Shown here: positions 36,656 to 45,265 of the stretch, piece by piece
How positions within the stretch are numbered: position 1 is the stretch's first letter
Layout: each line of letters opens with the position of its first letter
Source: Flavobacterium lindanitolerans
GTDB lineage: Bacteria > Bacteroidota > Bacteroidia > Flavobacteriales > Flavobacteriaceae
Length of the DNA: 64,000 nucleotides
Assembly: GCF_002846575.1 (NCBI RefSeq)
Contig: NZ_PJND01000007.1
Span: 1,364,001-1,428,000 of the forward strand
Direction of reading: 5' to 3'
Translations under genes and position numbers: made by a program
The notes under the pieces: model-generated
Database searches by the model: none
Seen by the model: only the letters and a program-made list of their open reading frames with translations
What the model was told of the DNA's origin: nothing

Positions 36656-36686
36656 AAAAGGCTGTACATTGTACAGCCTTTTTTTA
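36656..36686. terminator. Bidirectional terminator, surface operon and prfC
   Basis: AAAAAGGCTGTAC, loop ATT, GTACAGCCTTTTTTT. Convergent genes lie on both sides. Confidence 0.9.
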
Positions 36687-36700
36687 TTGATGTTTTTTGA

Positions 36701-38290
36701 TTAATCAAATTCTGAAGTAAAAAACAATTTCACGGTTGGGTATTTGTTTTGTGTCATCTGGATAGTGAAATCAGAATCGGCAAGAAATACCAATTGCCCG
36801 TATTTGTCATGGGCCAAAAACTTTTGCTTGATACGTTTGAACTCCTTAAACTCTTCATTTCGGGCATCATCAGGTTTTACCCAGCATGCTTTATGCACCG
36901 GAAAGTTTTCATACGAACATTTAGCCCCGTATTCATGCTCCAATCTATATTGGATAACTTCATACTGCAAAGCTCCCACGGTCCCGATTACTTTTCTGTT
37001 GTTCATTTCCAAAGTGAAAAGCTGGGCTACACCTTCATCCATCAGCTGGTCAATTCCTTTTTCAAGCTGTTTCGATTTCAACGGATCGGCATTGTTGATA
37101 TAACGGAAATGTTCCGGCGAAAAACTAGGAATTCCCTTAAAGCTCATCAATTCGCCTTCCGTTAAGGTGTCTCCAATTTTAAAATTCCCGGTATCGTGCA
37201 GACCTACAATGTCACCCGGATAAGAGATATCGACAATTTCTTTTTTCTCGGCAAAGAAAGCATTCGGACTTGAGAATTTTAGAGTTTTATTCTGGCGGAC
37301 ATGCAAATAAGGCTTGTTTCTTTCAAAAGTACCCGATACGATTTTGACAAAAGCCAGCCTGTCCCTGTGTTTTGGGTCCATATTGGCGTGGATTTTAAAT
37401 ACAAATCCCGACATTTTACTTTCGTAAGGGTCAACCAATCTTGTTTCTGATTCTTTCGGTCTTGGCGAAGGTGCGATTTCTATAAAGCAATCCAAAAGCT
37501 CACGAACTCCGAAGTTATTCAGGGCAGAGCCAAAAAATACAGGCTGTAGCTTTCCTTCAAGATAGGCCTCCCTGTTAAAGCTTGGGTAAACTTCTTCAAT
37601 CAATTCCAGTTCCTCACGCAGCTTATCTGCCGGTTTTTGGCCGATGATTTTTTCCAGTTCAGGATTCTGGACATCAGAAAAAGCAATGGTTTCTTCAATG
37701 TTTTTACGGCTGTCCCCACTAAAAAGATTGATGTTTTTCTCCCACAGGTTGTAGATTCCCTGGAAATCATAACCCATTCCAATTGGGAAACTCAATGGAG
37801 TAACCGTCAATCCTAATTTTTGTTCCACTTCGTCCATCAGGTCGAAAGCATCTTTTCCTTCGCGGTCTAATTTGTTGATGAAAACAATCATCGGGATATT
37901 TCTCATTCGGCAAACAGCAACTAATTTCTCAGTCTGTTCCTCAACCCCTTTTGCCACGTCAATAACAACAATAACGCTGTCAACTGCAGTAAGCGTTCTA
38001 TAAGTGTCTTCCGCAAAATCCTTGTGTCCCGGCGTATCAAGAATATTGATTTTTTTATCCTTATAGTTGAAAGCCAAAACCGAGGTTGAAACCGAAATTC
38101 CTCTCTGGCGCTCAATTTCCATAAAGTCGGAAGTGGCACCTTTCTTAATTTTATTGTTTTTTACGGCTCCGGCTTCCTGAATCGCTCCTCCAAACAAAAG
38201 TAATTTTTCAGTCAGTGTTGTTTTTCCGGCATCGGGATGCGAAATAATCCCAAAAGTTCTTCTTCTTTCTATTTCTTTTTGAAAACTCAT
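36701..38290 (-). CDS. prfC: Peptide chain release factor 3
   Basis: 529 residues from ATG at 38290 (MSFQKEIERRRTFGIISHP). GTPase motifs: SHPDAGKTTLTEKLL, DTPGHKDFAEDTYR, NKLDREG. The RF3 C-terminal domain follows (GTVGALQYEVIQYRLEHEYG). RF3 recycles RF1/RF2 from the ribosome. A longer start at 38314 (TTG) falls inside the -7 box and is rejected. Monocistronic, minus strand, divergent from the folding cluster. Confidence 0.95.
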   Translation of the reverse strand: MSFQKEIERRRTFGIISHPDAGKTTLTEKLLLFGGAIQEAGAVKNNKIKKGATSDFMEIERQRGISVSTSVLAFNYKDKKINILDTPGHKDFAEDTYRTLTAVDSVIVVIDVAKGVEEQTEKLVAVCRMRNIPMIVFINKLDREGKDAFDLMDEVEQKLGLTVTPLSFPIGMGYDFQGIYNLWEKNINLFSGDSRKNIEETIAFSDVQNPELEKIIGQKPADKLREELELIEEVYPSFNREAYLEGKLQPVFFGSALNNFGVRELLDCFIEIAPSPRPKESETRLVDPYESKMSGFVFKIHANMDPKHRDRLAFVKIVSGTFERNKPYLHVRQNKTLKFSSPNAFFAEKKEIVDISYPGDIVGLHDTGNFKIGDTLTEGELMSFKGIPSFSPEHFRYINNADPLKSKQLEKGIDQLMDEGVAQLFTLEMNNRKVIGTVGALQYEVIQYRLEHEYGAKCSYENFPVHKACWVKPDDARNEEFKEFKRIKQKFLAHDKYGQLVFLADSDFTIQMTQNKYPTVKLFFTSEFD

Positions 38291-38311
38291 ATCCTGTATA
38301 AAAATGGATTG

Positions 38312-38319
38312 CAAAAATA
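38312..38319 (-). promoter_or_regulatory. -7 box TATTTTTG of prfC
   Basis: Minus-strand TAnnTTTG match 21 bases before the prfC ATG. It excludes the longer TTG start. Confidence 0.5.
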
Positions 38320-38457
38320 CTATTTATTCAACAAATAATCAGCGTATAATAATAACAAGAAACCGGAGTTATGCTTTTTTATAAATACGGCGTCCCAATA
38401 CATGAAAATATCGCTAATAATTTGTTAATAAATTTTTGTTAATAGTAAGGCCCGTAC

Positions 38458-38487
38458 TTGTTTAATGCGTTTGAATTGTTACTTTTG
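38458..38487 (+). promoter_or_regulatory. Promoter of the peptidyl-prolyl isomerase cluster
   Basis: TTG (38458-38460), a 19-base spacer and TACTTTTG (38480-38487): a full consensus match. The leader would be about 45 bases. Confidence 0.75.
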
Positions 38488-38538
38488 TTGATTGCTATTC
38501 AGGCGTTAAATTAATTCCCAACTTATAGAATTTACATA

Positions 38539-40509
38539 ATGAAATTAAAACAATTGTTCTTCGGAGTACTGCTTTCCGCAAGTTTTACGAGTTTTGCTCA
38601 AAATAACAATAAGGAAGTTTTATTTACAATTGACGGTAAGCCTTATTATACCGACGAATTTGCAAGGGTTTACAATAAAAATATTGATTTGGTAAAAGAC
38701 GAATCCCAAAAAGATTTAAATCAATATCTGGACTTATTTGTAGGTTATAAGTTGAAAATTAATAAAGCCAATAAGCTGGGACTTCAAAACGGACAGGCCT
38801 ATCAGGCGGAATTAAAGTCATACAGAAACCAACTTTCAAAAAATTATCTTACGGATTCCAAGGTTACACAGGAATTAATCGAAGAAGCCTACCAAAGGTC
38901 ACAGAAAGAAATCAAGGCAGCCCACATCTTGTTTATGGTAGATGAGAATGCTTCGCCAGAAGATACTCTTAAAGCTTATAAAAAAGCAGTTGAGGTTAGG
39001 GAGAAAGCCTTGAAAGGTGAAAACTTTGGTGACCTGGCTGTTAAATATTCCGAAGATCCTTCAGCGAAAGAAAATAAAGGAGAGTTAGGTTATTTTTCAG
39101 CTTTCAGAATGGTATATCCATTTGAATCTGCAGCCTACAAAACTCAAAAAGGGCACATATCAAAAATTGTGAGAACCCGTTTTGGTTACCACATAATAAA
39201 AGTGGAAGACATCAGAGATAACCGTGGCGAACTTACGGTTGCCCATATCATGATCTTAAAACCAAACAACCAAAACCCTGAAGAAGCAGAAAAAGCAAAG
39301 GCTACAATCCAGGACATCTATAAAAAACTACAGCAGGGCGAAAACTTCGAAAGCCTTGCCAAGCAATTTTCTCAAGACAAATCGTCGGCTTCAAAAGGTG
39401 GAGTGCTGAATCGTTTTGGTTCAGGACAATTAAGTTCTGAAGAATTTGAAGACGCAGCATTCGCATTGAAAAACCCGAACGATTATTCAGCTCCGGTAGA
39501 AAGTAATTTTGGGTGGCACATCATTAAGCTAATCGAAAAACATCCGCTTAAAACAGCGCAGGAAATGCAGTCAGAGCTGGATGGTAAAATCAGAAAAGAC
39601 GAGCGTTCACGACTGATTACAAATTCATTGACTGAAAAGCTGAAAAAGAAATACTCAATAAAAAGAAATGACAAGCTGTTTGCTGCAATTTCAAAAACGG
39701 TAAATGATAAATTCTATACCGGTGACTGGAAACTTCCGGAAAATATGAAGCCTTTTGAAGGAAACCTGGTTACAATAGATAAGAAGACAATATCAGGAGA
39801 TGAATTTCTTAAATATTTGGTCGCACAACAAAGAGGTGAAAATACAATCAGACCAATCAGTAAACTGGTAGAGAAAAAATACCAGGAGTATGTAGATGCG
39901 AAAGTCAATGAGTTGTACAATAACAATCTTGAAAATGAATTCCCTGATTTTGCTGCTGTGATGGAAGAATACCGTGACGGACTGTTGCTTTTTGACCTGA
40001 TGGAAAAAGAAATCTGGGAAAAGGCAAAAACGGATACGATTGGATTGCAGAATTTTTATGAAGCCAGAAAAAATAATTACCGTTGGGGGAATAGGGTAGA
40101 TGCACTGATTCTTTCTTCAACAAAAATGGATATGGCTAAAAAAGCACAAAAATTGTTGAAACAAGGAAAGTCAGCTGAATTTATCAAGGAAAAATTCAAC
40201 CAGAATGGTAAAGTTGAGGTAATGTCAAATGCCGGAATTTTTGAAGAAAACAGTGATGCTCTGCCAAAGGGACTTGAAAAGAAAGACGGTGTTTCCGGAA
40301 TTATAAAAGACGGTGAGTATTATTTTGTTGTCAAAATAAACAAGCATCTTGAAGCCGGTCCAAAAACACTGGAAGAGGCAAAAGGAAAAGTTGTGAACGA
40401 TTACCAACAATATCTTGAAGAAAAATGGGTTAGTGATTTGAAACAGGAATTCAAGGTAGATGTTAACCAGCCTGCTTTTGAAAAGGTGAAAAAGCAGATA
40501 AAGTCGTAA
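38539..40509 (+). CDS. Periplasmic peptidyl-prolyl isomerase with two parvulin domains
   Basis: 656 residues with a signal peptide (cleavage after TSFAQ, about residue 21). An N-terminal SurA-like helical region (22-125) is followed by two PpiC/parvulin domains: the first around IKAAHILFMVDENA to FGYHIIKVED, the second around LTVAHIMILKPNN to FGWHIIKLIEK. The C-terminal 300 residues are helical and of uncertain fold. Likely a chaperone for outer-membrane proteins. First gene of a cluster with two further SurA-like genes; the next starts on the base after its stop codon. Confidence 0.85.
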   Translation: MKLKQLFFGVLLSASFTSFAQNNNKEVLFTIDGKPYYTDEFARVYNKNIDLVKDESQKDLNQYLDLFVGYKLKINKANKLGLQNGQAYQAELKSYRNQLSKNYLTDSKVTQELIEEAYQRSQKEIKAAHILFMVDENASPEDTLKAYKKAVEVREKALKGENFGDLAVKYSEDPSAKENKGELGYFSAFRMVYPFESAAYKTQKGHISKIVRTRFGYHIIKVEDIRDNRGELTVAHIMILKPNNQNPEEAEKAKATIQDIYKKLQQGENFESLAKQFSQDKSSASKGGVLNRFGSGQLSSEEFEDAAFALKNPNDYSAPVESNFGWHIIKLIEKHPLKTAQEMQSELDGKIRKDERSRLITNSLTEKLKKKYSIKRNDKLFAAISKTVNDKFYTGDWKLPENMKPFEGNLVTIDKKTISGDEFLKYLVAQQRGENTIRPISKLVEKKYQEYVDAKVNELYNNNLENEFPDFAAVMEEYRDGLLLFDLMEKEIWEKAKTDTIGLQNFYEARKNNYRWGNRVDALILSSTKMDMAKKAQKLLKQGKSAEFIKEKFNQNGKVEVMSNAGIFEENSDALPKGLEKKDGVSGIIKDGEYYFVVKINKHLEAGPKTLEEAKGKVVNDYQQYLEEKWVSDLKQEFKVDVNQPAFEKVKKQIKS

Positions 40510-41355
40510 ATGAAGAAGTATGCAGTCATAGGATTGCTGTCGTTTTTTGCTTCATGTAATACCAAACCGGAAGCAAAACCACAGGCCATTGCCAGAGTAA
40601 ATGACTCATACTTGTTTAAGGATGAAATTAAGGACCTGGTGCCGCCGGGAACTCCAAAAGAAGACAGTATAGTAATTGTCAGGAATTTCATCGACCGTTG
40701 GGCATCACAGAAATTGATGATGAATGCGGCAGAGCTTAATTTGAGTGCTGACAAGCAGGCAGAATACAATGGGCTTATCAGGCAGTATAAAATTGATCTT
40801 TATACAAAAGGTTATTTGGAAGAATTAGTAAAGACTACAGTAGACACAACAATTACTGAAGCTGAGCTAAAAGAATATTATAAGCAGAACAAAGAAAATT
40901 TCAAGACAGACGGAACTTTGGTAAAATTGCGTTATATACAATTGCCAAAAGACCACCCGAAATTTCAAACCATAAAAAGCAAATTTTTTGACTACAGAAA
41001 ATCAGACAGGAAATTTTGGGATACTTATGGAATGCAATTCAAAAGTTTTGTGTTGAATGATTCTGTTTGGGTTGAAATGAACCAGGTGTATCGTAAACTG
41101 CCTTTCATTACTCCAGACAACAGGTCGCAATATATTGCTGCCGGGAAAGCAATAGAAAAACAGGATTCTTTAGAAGTATATCTTGTGAAAGTCACAAACG
41201 TTTTGGATAAAAATCAAGTGAGCCCATACGAATATATAAAGCCGACACTAGAACAGGTGATTTTAAACAAAAGAAAATTAGAATTAATAAAAAAAATTGA
41301 AAAAGACATTACTGATGATGCCATTAAAAATGAGAAGTATGAAATCTATAATTAA
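40510..41355 (+). CDS. SurA-like lipoprotein without a recognisable isomerase domain
   Basis: 281 residues. The N-terminus KKYAVIGLLSFFASCNTKPE is a lipoprotein signal with the lipid-attachment Cys at residue 16. The rest is helical and resembles the chaperone part of SurA/PrsA proteins (AIARVNDSYLFKDEIKDL, RNFIDRWASQKLMMNAAEL). The stretch where a parvulin domain would sit (VKLRYIQLPKDHPKF) keeps one beta strand but lacks the paired glycine-rich FG-HI end. It begins on the base after the upstream stop and overlaps the next gene by 17 bases, so the three are one operon. Probably a chaperone partner without isomerase activity (inference). Confidence 0.75.
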   Translation: MKKYAVIGLLSFFASCNTKPEAKPQAIARVNDSYLFKDEIKDLVPPGTPKEDSIVIVRNFIDRWASQKLMMNAAELNLSADKQAEYNGLIRQYKIDLYTKGYLEELVKTTVDTTITEAELKEYYKQNKENFKTDGTLVKLRYIQLPKDHPKFQTIKSKFFDYRKSDRKFWDTYGMQFKSFVLNDSVWVEMNQVYRKLPFITPDNRSQYIAAGKAIEKQDSLEVYLVKVTNVLDKNQVSPYEYIKPTLEQVILNKRKLELIKKIEKDITDDAIKNEKYEIYN

Positions 41356-42748
41356 GAATGCCTGTCTGATTTTTGGCTTTGCAGCATTTTTTAATGCCGT
41401 AAATGCACAGGAAATCATTCAGAACGATACTGTAAAAAAGGTCGTTCCGAAGCCTGTAAGCCAGAAACAGAAGATTGATGGAGTGATTGGCGTTGTGGGA
41501 GATTATGTGATTTTAGACTCTGATATCGATATTGCCTATATTGAAATTGCAAACCAGGGTAACCCTGTAAAAGATATTACAAGATGTCAGTTGCTTGGAA
41601 AATTGCTGGAAGATAAACTCTATGCACACCAGGCTGTTCAGGACAGTATTGTTGTGACAGATGCTGAAATCAACAGTATGATGCAGGAAAGAATCGATGC
41701 TTTTGTAGAGCGTGCCGGTTCGATGGAAAAACTATTAAAGATTTATAACAGGCCAAACGAGGAAGAATTCAGAACCTATTTCTTTGATATCTTGAAAATG
41801 GGTAAGCTGACTTCGGAAATGAGAAATAAAATCATTGAAAATGTTGAAATTACTCCTGAAGAAGTAAGGACATTCTTTAGAAAATTTCCTAAAGAAGAAT
41901 TGCCACAGATTGGTGCGGAAGTAGAAGTATCCCAAATTGTAATCAATCCGGAAGTTACCAAAGAAGAACGGCAGAAAGTAATTGACAAGCTGAATGAATT
42001 CAGGAATGATGTAATGGCCGGTAATGGTAGCTTTTTTAGTAAGGCGGTGTTGTACAGTAAAGATGAGGGAACAAAATCCAATGGAGGTTTTATGCGTGTC
42101 AACAGAAAAACAAATCTGGTAAAAGAATTTAAGGAAAGAGCTTTTAGTCTTGAAGAAGGACAAATTTCAGAACCTTTTCAGACAGAATACGGATGGCATA
42201 TTATTCTGGTTGAAAAAATTCGCGGACAGGATGTTGACCTAAGACACATATTGCTGATTCCGAAAATATCTGAGGAAGCCATGCAGGAAGCCAAAGACAA
42301 GATTATTGGAATCAGAAATAAAATTGTTAACGGCGAAATTTCATTTGCTGACGCCGCAAGAAATTCTTCTGATGAAAAAGAAACAAGAGCCAATGGAGGT
42401 GTATTGATTAATCCTCAAACGCTTGATCCTCGTTTTGACCTGACTAAAATGGATCCGTCATTATATGTACAGATTTCAGATCTTAATGAAGGTCAGGTAT
42501 CACAGCCAATGGTTGACGAGGACAGGTTGGGGCGTAAGACATTCAAGCTGATTACTGTTACAAAACGTTATGATGCCCATACAGCAGACTATGCGCAGGA
42601 TTATCTGAAAATTAAGGATTTGGCTTTGAAAGAAAAACAAATCAAAGCTATCAGCAAATGGACAGATGAAAAAATCAAGGAAACATATATCAAGATTAAT
42701 GGCGAGTACAGAGACTGCGTTTTTGTAAACAACTGGCTTAAAAAATAA
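41339..42748 (+). CDS. surA: SurA-type periplasmic peptidyl-prolyl isomerase
   Basis: 469 residues from ATG 41339, giving the signal peptide MKSIIKNACLIFGFAAFFNA to VNAQ. The start at 41297 would run through another gene's frame without family similarity; 41330 is a close alternative. The SurA N-terminal domain begins IDGVIGVVGDYVILDSDID, and two parvulin domains follow (EVSQIVINPEV to YGWHIILVEKI, and DLRHILLIPKI onward). SurA escorts unfolded outer-membrane proteins across the periplasm. Last gene of the folding operon. Confidence 0.88.
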   Translation: MKSIIKNACLIFGFAAFFNAVNAQEIIQNDTVKKVVPKPVSQKQKIDGVIGVVGDYVILDSDIDIAYIEIANQGNPVKDITRCQLLGKLLEDKLYAHQAVQDSIVVTDAEINSMMQERIDAFVERAGSMEKLLKIYNRPNEEEFRTYFFDILKMGKLTSEMRNKIIENVEITPEEVRTFFRKFPKEELPQIGAEVEVSQIVINPEVTKEERQKVIDKLNEFRNDVMAGNGSFFSKAVLYSKDEGTKSNGGFMRVNRKTNLVKEFKERAFSLEEGQISEPFQTEYGWHIILVEKIRGQDVDLRHILLIPKISEEAMQEAKDKIIGIRNKIVNGEISFADAARNSSDEKETRANGGVLINPQTLDPRFDLTKMDPSLYVQISDLNEGQVSQPMVDEDRLGRKTFKLITVTKRYDAHTADYAQDYLKIKDLALKEKQIKAISKWTDEKIKETYIKINGEYRDCVFVNNWLKK

Positions 42749-42796
42749 TCAGACACATTTAACCGAATCAAATTTTAATAACCAAACAATTATAGA

Positions 42797-43750
42797 ATGT
42801 CAGACGTAGCTGCAATACAGAATCTGGTTCAGAAAAGAATAGAGCTTAAAAAAGAAATCTCAAAAATAATTGTTGGACAGGAAGTAGTGGTTGACCAGAT
42901 CTTGTTGAGCATCTTTTCAGGAGGGCATGCCCTTTTGGTTGGAGTTCCCGGCTTGGCAAAAACGCTGATGGTCAATACAATTTCTCAGGCTCTTGGTTTG
43001 GATTTCAAACGTATTCAGTTTACGCCGGATTTGATGCCTTCTGATATTCTTGGTAGTGAAATTCTTGATGAAAGCCGTCAATTTAAATTTATAAAAGGAC
43101 CTATTTTCTCAAATATTATTTTGGCAGATGAGATTAACAGGACACCGCCTAAAACACAGGCAGCACTTTTGGAAGCCATGCAGGAAAGGGCGGTAACAAT
43201 AGCCGGACAGCATTATAAATTATCCCTGCCTTATTTTGTATTGGCAACCCAAAACCCAATTGAGCAGGAAGGAACCTATCCGCTTCCGGAAGCCCAGCTT
43301 GACCGTTTTATGTTTGCTATTAAATTAGATTATCCGTCATTTTCTGAAGAAGTACAGGTTGTGAAAAGTACAACGACAGATCAGACAGAAAAAATAAATC
43401 CGCTTTTCACAGCACAGGAAATTATCGATTTCCAACACCTTATTCGCCGTATTCCGGTAGCAGATAATGTAATTGAATATGCCGTGACGTTGGTAAGTAA
43501 AACACGTCCGGATAATGCGTTATCAAATGATTACGTGAAAAACTATTTAGACTGGGGAGCAGGGCCAAGAGCTTCACAAAACCTGATATTGGCTGCAAAA
43601 GCACATGCCGCATTTAATGGTAAATTTTCTCCGGATATTGAAGATGTAAAAGCAGTTGCAACGGGCATTCTTCGTCACAGGATTATCAAGAATTACAAAG
43701 CGGATGCGGAAGGAATTACGGAAGAAATGATTATCCAGAAATTAATGTAA
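42797..43750 (+). CDS. MoxR family AAA+ ATPase
   Basis: 317 residues. Walker A is GVPGLAKT, Walker B is ILADEINRT, sensor 1 is LATQNPIEQEGTYPLPEAQ, and the C-terminal lid domain holds DWGAGPRASQNLILAAKAHA. MoxR proteins usually act with DUF58 and von Willebrand factor A proteins. None follow here; an acyltransferase does. It starts 48 bases after surA and may be transcribed with it. Chaperone-like role inferred. Confidence 0.9.
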   Translation: MSDVAAIQNLVQKRIELKKEISKIIVGQEVVVDQILLSIFSGGHALLVGVPGLAKTLMVNTISQALGLDFKRIQFTPDLMPSDILGSEILDESRQFKFIKGPIFSNIILADEINRTPPKTQAALLEAMQERAVTIAGQHYKLSLPYFVLATQNPIEQEGTYPLPEAQLDRFMFAIKLDYPSFSEEVQVVKSTTTDQTEKINPLFTAQEIIDFQHLIRRIPVADNVIEYAVTLVSKTRPDNALSNDYVKNYLDWGAGPRASQNLILAAKAHAAFNGKFSPDIEDVKAVATGILRHRIIKNYKADAEGITEEMIIQKLM

Positions 43751-43796
43751 GCTGTAAAATTTATATTCTGTAGAAACTATTCACAAATTGTATTTC

Positions 43797-43804
43797 TATA
43801 TTTG
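43797..43804 (+). promoter_or_regulatory. -7 box TATATTTG of the acyltransferase gene
   Basis: Exact TAnnTTTG, 17 bases before the TTG start at 43822. Supports that start and transcription separate from moxR. Confidence 0.5.
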
Positions 43805-43821
43805 ACAGAAATACAAACACA

Positions 43822-44949
43822 TTGCTAAAGCAAGAACTAAACAATCCGCAACGCATTTTCGGTTTGGACCTTATGAGGGCTGTAGCCATACTTATGGTTC
43901 TCAGTTCGCATTGCCTTTGGATTTATCCTGAAAGCAACAGTTTTATTGCACAACTTTTAAAACTTTTCGGGTTTTTAGGGGTTGAAATTTTTTTCGTTCT
44001 CAGTGGTTTTCTTATCGGAAGAATTCTTTTGCAATCGTATCTGAAAGAAGATTTTTCTTTTTCACAGGTCAGGAATTTTTTAAAAAGAAGATGGTTTAGA
44101 ACATTTCCGAATTATTTTCTGATTCTGCTTGTCAATATACTCATAGCATCTGTTATCGGTTACAAAATAGAGTCGCTGTGGAAGTATTTCTTTTTTGTCC
44201 AGAATTTTAGCGGCGCCATGCCTGCTTTCTTTCCGGAATCTTGGAGTCTTGCCGTAGAAGAATGGGCTTATGTTGTACTGCCATTGCTTTTATTACTAAT
44301 AACACCTTTTGTTGCGTCTAAAAACAAATCCAAATTCTTTATAATCCTTTTGGTTGTGTTGTTGGTATTTTTTTTGTTGGCAAAAATCTTTTGCTACCAG
44401 AACACGGTTCATGCCAATCTGAACGACTGGAATCTGTCGTTGAAAGCGGTAGTGATATACCGTTTAGATGCGATTTTTTATGGTGTAGTAGCAAGTTGGA
44501 TATATTGCTGTCACAATACCTTCTGGCAAAAAGGCAAATCATTTTTTTTAATCGCGGGCATTTTCTGTTTCCTGTTTATCTTTTTCGGATTTGGAAAAAT
44601 ACCTTTTACAGAAGAAGGCCTGAACAGTTTTCTCTATATTGTTTACCTTCCTGTCGTCTCTATTTCTATCGCATTTTTTCTACCTTTTTTATCGGGTTGG
44701 AAATCGGAAAAATCAAAATTGAAAAATCCGATTGTCTTTATAAGCCTGATTTCCTATTCTGTATACCTGCTGCATTACAGTGTAATCTTACAGTTAATGA
44801 AATATTTTACTGATATTGAAAACTATCCGATGTTGCAAAAACATATATTTACTATTGTCTATCTGCTGCTCACAATTTTTTTTAGTTATGGGCTCTATAT
44901 TTGGTATGAAAAGCCGATGATGGATTTGAGAGAAAAGTCAAAAAAATAA
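43822..44949 (+). CDS. Membrane acyltransferase (acyltransferase 3 family)
   Basis: 375 residues from a TTG start at 43822; the first in-frame ATG (43873) would cut off RIFGLDLMRAVAILM, a conserved part of the family's first helix, so TTG is preferred. The family pattern is present: R-F-LD-RA-AI, SSHC (the catalytic-type His after the first helix), EIFFVLSGFLIGRIL, RRWFRTFPNYFL and a second signature SWSLAVEEWAYV. Around ten transmembrane helices. Such enzymes O-acylate sugars of surface polysaccharide or peptidoglycan in the inner membrane. Target unknown. Confidence 0.85.
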   Translation: MLKQELNNPQRIFGLDLMRAVAILMVLSSHCLWIYPESNSFIAQLLKLFGFLGVEIFFVLSGFLIGRILLQSYLKEDFSFSQVRNFLKRRWFRTFPNYFLILLVNILIASVIGYKIESLWKYFFFVQNFSGAMPAFFPESWSLAVEEWAYVVLPLLLLLITPFVASKNKSKFFIILLVVLLVFFLLAKIFCYQNTVHANLNDWNLSLKAVVIYRLDAIFYGVVASWIYCCHNTFWQKGKSFFLIAGIFCFLFIFFGFGKIPFTEEGLNSFLYIVYLPVVSISIAFFLPFLSGWKSEKSKLKNPIVFISLISYSVYLLHYSVILQLMKYFTDIENYPMLQKHIFTIVYLLLTIFFSYGLYIWYEKPMMDLREKSKK

Positions 44950-45265
44950 CATTTTCACGAAGCATTTTTTTGCCTTTTTCATGCTCTGTCTGTAATTTAG
45001 AAACATTCTTAATTTATAGAGTGCTCTTTCGGTTGGCCTAAATTTCGAATTTGACAAAAAAAAGATTTTAAATTAACAAAAACGGAAAAAATTAATTGGT
45101 TTTTAATTATAATTTAATAATAATCATTAAAAATCAGATTTTGGGAATAATAATGTTTCGAAACACCGCTTTTTTTAAAAATCTTTCAAATATGGAGGGA
45201 AATGAGTAAATTTGCATTGCAAAGAAACAAACTAAAATATAAATAAAATAGACTAATTACTGATT
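44950..45265. other. AT-rich intergenic region before aconitase
   Basis: About 316 bases with no credible reading frame and no strong hairpin. Long A/T tracts, and the aconitase -7 box near its right end. Confidence 0.5.
45207..45214 (+). promoter_or_regulatory. -7 box TAAATTTG of aconitase
   Basis: Exact TAnnTTTG 51 bases before the ATG. No clear -33 TTG. Confidence 0.45.
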
